From Hymenobacter sp. (GTDB lineage: Bacteria; Bacteroidota; Bacteroidia; Cytophagales; Hymenobacteraceae): DNA of 7,784 nucleotides. The translations under genes and the position numbers were made by a program. This document shows, one piece after another, positions 1 through 4,746 of the stretch. The first letter of the stretch is position 1, and each line of letters begins with the position of its first letter. Below the pieces are notes generated by a model. The model did not search any database. It saw only the letters and a list, made by a program, of their open reading frames with translations, and was not told the origin of the DNA. The DNA lies in the NCBI GenBank assembly GCA_025362615.1, contig JANYFQ010000097.1, forward strand, positions 1 to 7,784, in the 5' to 3' direction.

Positions 1-92
1 TACCCTTCGGTATTGAAGTAAACGCGGTGTCCGGTGTCATCGAGCTGGCACCAGCTGCATTTGGTGGAGCCGCCGTCGGCAATTAAAATCAT
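1..92 (-). CDS. N-terminus of a BadF/BadG-type ATPase or N-acetylglucosamine kinase-like protein (partial, runs off the left edge)
   Basis: The reverse strand opens with ATG at 92-90 and reads MILIADGGSTKCSWCQLDD, then DTGHRVYFNTEG, up to the window edge, so only 30 residues are visible. The start ILIADGGSTK is the phosphate-1 loop typical of ASKHA-fold kinases of the BadF/BadG/BcrA/BcrD family. In Bacteroidota such proteins are usually annotated as N-acetylglucosamine kinase-like; they phosphorylate an amino sugar with ATP in the cytoplasm. The motif is seen directly; the substrate is an inference and cannot be settled from 30 residues. The start is well supported because the conserved motif begins right after the Met and a TACTTTCG promoter element lies about 30 bases upstream. 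The gene is divergent from the secreted protein at 536-1708. No Shine-Dalgarno sequence is visible, as is common in this phylum. Confidence 0.77.
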   Translation of the reverse strand, partial: MILIADGGSTKCSWCQLDDTGHRVYFNTEG

Positions 93-120
93 GTTGGGAA
101 GAGTTTGGCGTTGCGAGCGG

Positions 121-128
121 CGAAAGTA
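121..128 (-). promoter_or_regulatory. Promoter -7 element of the kinase-like gene
   Basis: On the reverse strand these eight bases read TACTTTCG, one mismatch from the Bacteroidota -7 consensus TAnnTTTG. They lie 28 bases upstream of the ATG at 92, which would give a short leader of about 20-25 bases, a common arrangement in this phylum. No good -33 TTG is found at the expected 19-21 base spacing; a TTTG exists only 12 bases upstream of the element. The same octamer occurs at 1964-1971 on the other strand, there with a well-spaced TTG, which supports TACTTTCG as a promoter word in this organism. Confidence 0.42.
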
Positions 129-402
129 GCAGGGTTTCGGCAAACATTCGGCATCGGGCTGCAGGCCGACGGTGCAGGCCGGGCCATTGCACGGCGCACG
201 GCTGCCGCAGTAGCCCGCCCTTGATATGCGCCAGGTAAGCGGGGCATGGCCCCATGATACGTATAATTTATGCCCAATCGCGTCTGGGGCGGCGCTCCCT
301 CACTACCTGCCAACACAATGAATGCAGCCCTACTGCAACGATGCCGTTCCGCAATACAACCCCAAATTTGTTCGTGTTGAAAATGTTTTTTAAGGAAAAA
401 AC

Positions 403-432
403 TTTGATTTGTTAAATGGGTTACTAATTTTA
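403..432 (+). promoter_or_regulatory. Candidate promoter of the secreted T9SS protein gene
   Basis: TTTG at 403-406, an 18-base spacer, and TAATTTTA at 425-432 approximate the Bacteroidota pattern TTTG-N19/20-TAnnTTTG, with the last base of the -7 element off consensus. It sits in the AT-rich part of the intergenic region and would give a leader of roughly 95 bases before the ATG at 536. Another TTTG at 408-411 is too close to serve as the -33 box. The match is only fair in an AT-rich stretch, so chance is a real possibility. Confidence 0.33.
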
Positions 433-505
433 CGCAGGCCAAAGAAGCAGCATTGCAAGGTTTTTAACTTGTAGTGAGTTTTTTTACCAAATCATCAAAA
501 TTTCT

Positions 506-521
506 CACCACTTCACCACTT
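506..521 (+). repeat. Tandem 8-base repeat CACCACTT x2 in the leader of the T9SS gene
   Basis: CACCACTT occurs twice head to tail (506-513, 514-521), ending 14 bases before the ATG at 536. It occupies the zone where a Shine-Dalgarno sequence would sit, and none is present; the leader here is instead rich in T, C and A. It may only be low-complexity leader sequence of the kind that keeps the start region unstructured. Confidence 0.55.
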
Positions 522-535
522 TTTTCATTTCAGTC

Positions 536-1708
536 ATGAAAAAACAATTTACCCTCGCAGCAGCAGCCCTGCTAGCCGCCGGTGCCCTCAGCGCCCAGGC
601 ACAAATCACCCTCGACGGCACCATCAACGCCGCCGAAATCACTGCCACCAACTATCAGTTGCTGGGCCGCTTCACCACCCCGCACATCAGCAACGGCGGG
701 TTTGGCAACTGGGGCCTGCTCTCGATGTACGCCGCCAACGGCAGTGCCAGCAGTAACCGCCTTTTCATCGCATTGGCGGGTACGCTGGAAAAGTCGGGCA
801 ACGGCTTTCAAGTGTACATCGACCGTCCCGGTGTGGCGGGTGTGCCGATGGGTACCGCCCTTCCCAATCCGATGGGCATGACCATGTTCGACGGTACGGC
901 TGGCACCAAGCTGGAAATGGACGGGGATATGGCCCTGGCCATTAAAGGCGATGCTGGTGGACAAATTCCGCAGGCTGTCTTTTACACCTCTGCCACGGCT
1001 GCGGCTTCGCGCGAATTTTCGCCGGTACTTCCCCTGGCTGGTACTGCGGTCACATTGGCTGCCACCGAAACCATTGGAGCTTACGCCGGCCTCGCCGGTG
1101 CCCAGATGGCTTACAAAGATTCGCCCAGCGGTAGCTTGGTAGCCGATTTTCCGATGGCTGGTAGCGGTGCTGGTAACCCCGGCAATACGCCCACCAACCC
1201 CGGCAGCGCCGGCAGCTTCGGCTGGGAAATTAGCTTGAGCCGCAATAACCTCAACATCAACGCTGGTGGTGGTCAGGTAAAACTGATGGGCGCTTACGTT
1301 TCCGGTGGCGGCTTCTTCTCCTCCGACGTTATTCCCGAAGTTACGGGCAACGGCAACACCAACCTCGGCAACACGCCCGATTTCACAACCCTTGCGGGTA
1401 ACCAAGGTGGTAGCATCATCACCCTCAGCACCAAGGCTGAGGATGCCGCTGCCGTGGCCATGAGCGTGTTCCCTAACCCCGCACTGAGCCAGGCTATGGT
1501 AACGTACCGCGTGCTCGACCGCGCCGCCGCTGTCAGCATTACCCTGACCGACCTCATGGGCCGCACCGTGAAAACGGTTGACGCTGGCCTCCAGTCCCCC
1601 GGCATCCAGCGCTTTGAACTGAACAACTCGGAATTTGCCGCCGGCACCTACCTCGTGAAAGTGCAGGTCGGTGACAAAGCTTCGACCCGTAAAGTGGTGT
1701 TGCTGTAG
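536..1708 (+). CDS. Secreted protein with a type A T9SS C-terminal sorting domain
   Basis: This 390-residue protein is exported by Sec and then moved across the outer membrane by the type IX system. Residues 1-22 are a signal peptide (Lys-Lys, then an Ala/Leu-rich core, cleavage likely at AQA-Q). The body (about 24-300) is beta-rich, small-residue-rich and has almost no Cys. Visible landmarks are ITLDGTINAAE (24-34), LFIALAG then GNGFQVYID (77-96), a Gly/Asn/Pro linker (about 208-226), GWEISLSR (229-236), FFSSDVIP (260-267) and NLGNTPDF then LAGNQ (277-290). The opening resembles carbohydrate-binding family 9-like modules, but I cannot assign a family and see no catalytic motif. Residues 311-390 form a typical type A sorting domain: VFPNP, LTDLMGRTV, AGTYLVKVQ and a basic end RKVVLL. 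It is convergent with the Sus operon and has its own terminator. A glycan-binding or adhesive surface role is an inference from fold hints and location only. Confidence 0.9.
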   Translation: MKKQFTLAAAALLAAGALSAQAQITLDGTINAAEITATNYQLLGRFTTPHISNGGFGNWGLLSMYAANGSASSNRLFIALAGTLEKSGNGFQVYIDRPGVAGVPMGTALPNPMGMTMFDGTAGTKLEMDGDMALAIKGDAGGQIPQAVFYTSATAAASREFSPVLPLAGTAVTLAATETIGAYAGLAGAQMAYKDSPSGSLVADFPMAGSGAGNPGNTPTNPGSAGSFGWEISLSRNNLNINAGGGQVKLMGAYVSGGGFFSSDVIPEVTGNGNTNLGNTPDFTTLAGNQGGSIITLSTKAEDAAAVAMSVFPNPALSQAMVTYRVLDRAAAVSITLTDLMGRTVKTVDAGLQSPGIQRFELNNSEFAAGTYLVKVQVGDKASTRKVVLL

Positions 1709-1735
1709 CCCATTGACCATTCAGGGTCAGCACCC

Positions 1736-1773
1736 AAAGCCCCCTGCCGCAGTGTGCGGCAGGGGGCTTTTTT
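1736..1773 (+). terminator. Intrinsic terminator of the secreted T9SS protein gene
   Basis: A perfect 12-bp GC-rich stem, GCCCCCTGCCGC (1739-1750) with GCGGCAGGGGGC (1756-1767), closes a 5-base loop AGTGT and is followed by six T (1768-1773). Three A at 1736-1738 can extend the stem by pairing with the first T. It begins 28 bases after the TAG stop codon. It is a textbook Rho-independent terminator and, with only three A on its left, is oriented for the plus strand. Confidence 0.95.
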
Positions 1774-1940
1774 GTGGCGACGCACCTCAGGCGCAACCCT
1801 GCGCGGGGCAAACGGTCAATCAACTTTGCGTCAGAACGGATGCCGCTAAGCTGCTGCCCCGTCGCACCTTGCGCCGGAACCAAAATCCTCAGGGTGCCAG
1901 GATGGACTGTAGGGGGCGAAGCGAGAGCCTCGCGGTGCTG
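1774..1940. other. Intergenic stretch with no supported gene
   Basis: Between the T9SS gene terminator and the orphan promoter I find no credible gene. A weak promoter-like word CAACTTTG (1821-1828) has only CTG at the -33 position, 19 bases upstream. It is followed by a 33-codon open frame (1840-1941) rich in Cys but without family character, which I do not call. A small hairpin GCGAG-AGC-CTCGC lies at 1921-1933. The stretch could be decayed coding sequence, but nothing recognisable remains. Confidence 0.5.
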
Positions 1941-1941
1941 A

Positions 1942-1971
1942 TTGTTGCACAAACCGTGTCGCTTACTTTCG
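1942..1971 (+). promoter_or_regulatory. Orphan plus-strand promoter with no gene downstream
   Basis: TTG at 1942-1944, exactly 19 bases, then TACTTTCG at 1964-1971 match the Bacteroidota housekeeping promoter layout (TTG-N19-TAnnTTTG) with one mismatch in the -7 box. The identical -7 octamer is found at the kinase-like gene. No ATG-started frame of any length follows; what follows is a run of inverted repeats ending at the hairpin 2059-2095. Transcription would start around 1976-1979. It may serve a small RNA, or be a leftover of a lost gene. Confidence 0.42.
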
Positions 1972-1976
1972 CACCT

Positions 1977-2095
1977 TGTCGGCGCTCACCGGCCTTTTTT
2001 GCGGACAGGAAAGGGGCCGCCCGCCGTTGGCTGAACGGGCTGTTGAAGAGCCAACAAAAAAACGGTCGCCGGAGAAAATCTCCGGCGACCGTTTT
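1977..2095 (+). ncRNA. Candidate small structured RNA between convergent genes
   Basis: Downstream of the orphan promoter, about 119 bases can fold into three consecutive stem-loops. Stem 1 pairs GGCCTTTTT (1991-1999) with AAAGGGGCC (2010-2018), using two G-U pairs. Stem 2 is a perfect 7-bp pairing of GTTGGCT (2026-2032) with AGCCAAC (2049-2055). Stem 3 is the 17-bp hairpin 2059-2095. Stem 3 ends in TTTT on the plus strand, which could serve as a weak terminator, although GGGG follows. No long ORF is present. It matches no RNA class I recognise (tRNA, SRP RNA and 6S were considered). If it is read on the plus strand, readthrough would be antisense to the susE 3' end. The same stem 3 is certainly usable as the terminator of the opposing operon, so the small RNA is only a hypothesis. 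Confidence 0.27.
2056..2095 (-). terminator. Intrinsic terminator of the susCDE operon
   Basis: A perfect 17-bp inverted repeat (2059-2075 with 2079-2095) around a 3-base loop has the core ACGGTCGCCGGAGA. Read on the minus strand the stem runs into seven T (plus-strand A at 2056-2062), partly shared with the stem. It starts 46 bases beyond the TAG stop of susE. It is the strongest inverted repeat in the window. Its plus-strand face ends in only TTTT followed by GGGG, so it works best for the minus strand, with possible weak bidirectional action. Confidence 0.93.
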
Positions 2096-2141
2096 GGGGT
2101 TTGTCATGCAATGACACGGAAAAGGCTCTGCGGGCCGGGCG

Positions 2142-3008
2142 CTACGGCGTGACAGTGAGAAAGCCGCCCGTGACCGCGCCCATCGAGTTGAGCGTAACTT
2201 CCAGCTTGACATTGTAGGTGCCCTCCGTGGGGATGAGCAAGTCGCCGCCACCGAGCGAGAGGGGCATCCGAGTGCCGATGACGATGGGGGTGACGGCCGA
2301 GGTAGCGGCCCCTAGATTGACTGTCCAGTCGCGGTTAGCACGAAGCTTCAGCTTGTTGGTGGTGCCCAGGCTCGCGCCAATGGTCAGGGTCGTACGCAAC
2401 AGGAAGGCGTTGGTAGTGCCGCACACGTAAGGTATATTGCGGTCGGTGGTGGGGGGGCCGGGCCAGCCATCGGCCGCCGGGCCTACAATGCCCCACGGGA
2501 GGGTGCCGGGTGCCACGCAGGCGTTGTAAGGCGTGACGGTGAATGTTTTTGCCTCAGAAAATAGCGGGGCTTGATTGCCGCCCACTACCGTTTTGAGGCG
2601 CACTTTCACTTGGGCCACTTGTCCGAAGGGCAACATCATATCGAGCAAAACCGTGTTGAGTTCACCCGTTTTCACTGCCCGCGATACAGTGCCGTCGGCA
2701 GCCGCCCCGGCACTGAATTCTTTGGGAGCAGAAAAATTGCCGCTGGCCTTGTCAATCTGCAAGGTATAAGTAACTGGTGAGGTAGCCTTGGCACCCTCAG
2801 TGAGGACAAAATTGTACGGTGTCCAATTGAAGGTGATGGCCGTGGTGGCCGCATCAGCCAAAGTCAATACACCAGCGTTTGTGGTGCTGGCGGTTAGTAC
2901 AGGGGCCGGACCAAATTCGCTGACCAAGCGGGTTTCGTCCTTCTTGCAGGCCGCAATTCCCAGCATCAGCGCACCCGCCGTAGCGGTGGTTCTAAAAAAG
3001 GAGTTCAT
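2142..3008 (-). CDS. susE: SusE-like outer-membrane glycan-binding lipoprotein, compact form
   Basis: This 288-residue surface lipoprotein should help SusC and SusD capture glycans. The signal peptide ends in LMLGIAAC, giving lipidation at Cys21. The following KKDE resembles the Bacteroidota lipoprotein export signal (Lys and acidic residues just after the Cys), which points to surface display. Residues about 26-160 look like the SusE N-terminal Ig-like domain (ITFNWTPYNF at 58-67, VTYTLQID at 79-86, SEAKTFTVT at 151-159). Residues about 168-288 match one SusE/SusF C-terminal starch-binding-type domain (WGIVGPAADGW at 172-182, KLRANRDWTVNLG at 220-232). From memory, B. thetaiotaomicron SusE is about 387 residues with two such binding domains, so this one is short by one domain. 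Cys164 and Cys196 might form a disulfide. It is the last gene of the operon, 76 bases after susD, and is followed by a strong terminator. The symbol is used at family level. Confidence 0.88.
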   Translation of the reverse strand: MNSFFRTTATAGALMLGIAACKKDETRLVSEFGPAPVLTASTTNAGVLTLADAATTAITFNWTPYNFVLTEGAKATSPVTYTLQIDKASGNFSAPKEFSAGAAADGTVSRAVKTGELNTVLLDMMLPFGQVAQVKVRLKTVVGGNQAPLFSEAKTFTVTPYNACVAPGTLPWGIVGPAADGWPGPPTTDRNIPYVCGTTNAFLLRTTLTIGASLGTTNKLKLRANRDWTVNLGAATSAVTPIVIGTRMPLSLGGGDLLIPTEGTYNVKLEVTLNSMGAVTGGFLTVTP

Positions 3009-3039
3009 AAAAAATTAAATTTGAGAAGGTGAGAGAAGG

Positions 3040-3072
3040 GCTGGCCCGCCCCGCTGTTCGGAGCAGGCCAGC
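3040..3072 (-). other. Inverted repeat in the susD-susE spacer
   Basis: GCTGGCC (3040-3046) pairs perfectly with GGCCAGC (3066-3072) around a 19-base, GC-rich interior that can pair further (GCT with AGC). It lies 12 bases past the susD stop on the minus strand. No T-run follows it there, so it is not a normal terminator. It could protect the 3' end of susC-susD mRNA or reduce susE expression, which is known for hairpins between genes of unequal demand; the effect here is inferred. Confidence 0.5.
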
Positions 3073-3084
3073 TAACGAAATGGC

Positions 3085-4734
3085 CTAGTTGTAGCCGGGG
3101 TTTTGCCGCAGGTTAGGGTTAGCTGTCAGGTCCGACGACGGGATGGGGTACAAGTCGCGGGTCTTTGCCACGCCCTGACCGCCTGCCACGCCTCCCTTCC
3201 AAGGCCATAGGGTGGTGCCTTCGGTGAAACGGTTGTAGCGAATAAGGTCGGTGCGGCGGTAGCCCTCCCAGAACAATTCGCGGCTGCGCTCGTCGAGCAG
3301 AAAATCGAGGGTGAGCTGCGTGTCGGTGATGTTGGCCGAGGCCGAATTACTGTAGGCCCGGCGGCGGATTTGGTTCACATAGTCCAGCGCCGTTGCCCGG
3401 TCGCCGCCACCGCGCACTACGGCTTCGGCGTAAATGAGCATCATGTCGGAGAGGCGAATCATGGGGAAGTCCACGCTCGAAAAGTTCTGGGCACCGCCTT
3501 GGGGCACATTGCCCGAGGTTACGTTGCGGTACTTCAACACGCCGAGGCCCTGCGTAAATTCGGTAAGGCTCGCGATTTCCAGGCTTTGGCCCCGGGTCCA
3601 GAAACGGGCGCGGGTATCAAGGGTGGTGTCGCCATTGAGTTTGGAGAATTGGTCGAAAAGAGTGCGGGTGGTCCGCAAACCTTGCCAGCCCGTAGATTGG
3701 CCTACAATGCGCTGCCAGCCAGCGGCCGAACCCGTCGAACCGTTGATGAGAAAGGTAGTTCCACCGTAGCTCTGGGTTTGGGTAGCATTGAAAACGATGG
3801 GCCAGATAATTTCGTCCCGGGCAGGGCCGGTGTTGTTGTCAGCCAGAAAATTGCGGGCATAAGCCGAGGCCACAGCAGCAGGAGGAGTGCCAGCTGGAGT
3901 AGTGCAAAGACGGTAGCCAGCATCGACCACGTTTTTCGCCTGGGCGGCAGCATCAGTCCAACGGGCCTGACCCGTGTAAACCTGTGCATTCAGGTAAAGG
4001 CGAGCCAGGAATCCATAAGCTGCTGCCTTGTCCACGCGGCCATACTCGTTGGTACGGGCATCTGCTAACAAAGGTATTAGCGCCTTAAGCTCGTCTTCTA
4101 CAAAACTGAAAAGTTGCTGGCGGGTGCCAACGGGGGGGGCAGTAAGCCCTACGCCGCCGCTTTCGGTAATGAACGGACCCTGACCGTAAAGGTCGAGGAT
4201 GTGGTAATAGGCCACGGCCCGCAGGAAGCGGGCTTCGGCCCGGAAACGCTGGGCAGTGGCCACATCACCGCCCGAGAGTCGGGCCGAAATCTTATTGTCG
4301 GCCGCTTCGCGAATGAATTCATTGCAGAGCGCCACTTGGTAATACAAGCGGTAGTAGAGACCACGAACGAGCACGTTGTTGGCGTCCCAATTCATGCGGT
4401 GCCAGTCTTGAACACCGGGGTCGCCCCAAGCTACTACCGCTTCATCGGTCGACAGCTCTTGGGCGCTCCATAGTTGGCGCAAATAATCTGACGTTCCTTC
4501 GTCAATGTCCTGAATGTCGCCGTTGCCGGCGGGGCCGCTTTGCCCGGTCAGGGCAAAGCCGCCGTACACCTTGGCCAGCACTTGGCGGTAGCCATTCAGG
4601 TCGGCGTAAATTTTGTCGGGCGTCAACTCGTACTTTGGTTGCTGGTCCAAGTCCTTCGTACACGAAGTGCTCAAGCCAGTGAGGGCAGTGCCCAGGGCGA
4701 GGGCCGTGAGGCCCCGAATGAGTAGATTTTTCAT
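3085..4734 (-). CDS. susD: SusD family outer-membrane glycan-binding lipoprotein, starch SusD-like
   Basis: This 549-residue lipoprotein is the lid and glycan receptor on the SusC channel. The signal peptide ends in LTGLSTSC, with the lipidated Cys25 followed by TKDLD. Family landmarks include QRFRAEARFLRAVAYYHILDLYG (162-184), VDKAAAYGFLARLYLN (234-249), FPMIRLSDMMLIYAEA (423-438), RRTDLIRYNRF (493-503) and the C-terminal LYPIPSSDL then NPGYN. Its length is nearly that of B. thetaiotaomicron SusD (551). Several stretches match that starch SusD rather than generic relatives: DEG (78-80), STDEAVVAW (95-103), YGGTTFLINGS (323-333) and LWPWKGG (509-515). By my alignment from memory, starch-contact residues D73, R81, W98, Y296 and W320 correspond to D78, R86, W103, Y323 and W350, whereas W96 and N101 are replaced. 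An alpha-glucan substrate is therefore likely but inferred. It starts 12 bases after the susC stop. A run of eight C (sense strand) lies in codons for APP near residue 200. Confidence 0.96.
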   Translation of the reverse strand: MKNLLIRGLTALALGTALTGLSTSCTKDLDQQPKYELTPDKIYADLNGYRQVLAKVYGGFALTGQSGPAGNGDIQDIDEGTSDYLRQLWSAQELSTDEAVVAWGDPGVQDWHRMNWDANNVLVRGLYYRLYYQVALCNEFIREAADNKISARLSGGDVATAQRFRAEARFLRAVAYYHILDLYGQGPFITESGGVGLTAPPVGTRQQLFSFVEDELKALIPLLADARTNEYGRVDKAAAYGFLARLYLNAQVYTGQARWTDAAAQAKNVVDAGYRLCTTPAGTPPAAVASAYARNFLADNNTGPARDEIIWPIVFNATQTQSYGGTTFLINGSTGSAAGWQRIVGQSTGWQGLRTTRTLFDQFSKLNGDTTLDTRARFWTRGQSLEIASLTEFTQGLGVLKYRNVTSGNVPQGGAQNFSSVDFPMIRLSDMMLIYAEAVVRGGGDRATALDYVNQIRRRAYSNSASANITDTQLTLDFLLDERSRELFWEGYRRTDLIRYNRFTEGTTLWPWKGGVAGGQGVAKTRDLYPIPSSDLTANPNLRQNPGYN

Positions 4735-4746
4735 GGGTGCTACGGA

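Larger units (their letters stand above)
93..535. other. Divergent intergenic region between the kinase-like gene and the secreted T9SS protein
   Basis: I see no credible coding sequence in these 443 bases on either strand; the open frames that cross it have no recognisable protein character. The part up to about 350 is GC-rich and holds a short direct repeat GCAGGCCG (161-168 and 174-181) and an 8-base palindrome ATACGTAT (257-264). From about 360 to 535 it turns AT-rich, as expected of a promoter and leader for the plus-strand gene. The two candidate promoters and the tandem repeat in it are listed separately. No tRNA, CRISPR or insertion-sequence end was recognised. Confidence 0.6.

Noticed and set aside
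241..264. Short hairpin GGGGC-ATG-GCCCC and nearby palindrome ATACGTAT as possible operator or terminator
   Set aside because: The stem is only five base pairs with no T-run, and a lone 8-base palindrome is common by chance; no link to a regulator is visible.
89..442. A 117-codon open frame on the minus strand across the left intergenic region
   Set aside because: No recognisable protein character. It overlaps the start of the kinase-like gene in another frame and runs through the AT-rich putative promoter of the opposite gene.
572..1720. A 382-codon open frame on the minus strand, antisense to almost the whole T9SS protein gene
   Set aside because: Its translation is His/Gly/Ala/Val-rich without signal, motif or domain, while the sense frame has a signal peptide and a canonical sorting domain. 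Long antisense frames are expected opposite GC-rich genes.
1840..1941. A 33-codon Cys-containing open frame in the convergent gap, just after the weak promoter-like word at 1821-1828
   Set aside because: Too short, no ribosome-binding signal or family resemblance, and the upstream promoter-like word lacks a proper -33 box; chance is the simpler explanation.
2026..2055. Second inverted repeat next to the operon terminator read as a tandem terminator of the minus strand
   Set aside because: No T-run follows it on the minus strand, so on its own it is not a terminator; it is better treated as part of the candidate RNA fold.
1671..2114. A 147-codon plus-strand open frame spanning the T9SS gene end and the convergent gap
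   Set aside because: It passes through two strong terminator hairpins and translates to Cys/Arg/Pro-rich sequence with no protein-like pattern.
3370..4068. A 232-codon plus-strand open frame inside susD
   Set aside because: Shadow of a clearly conserved SusD reading frame; no start context or domain of its own.
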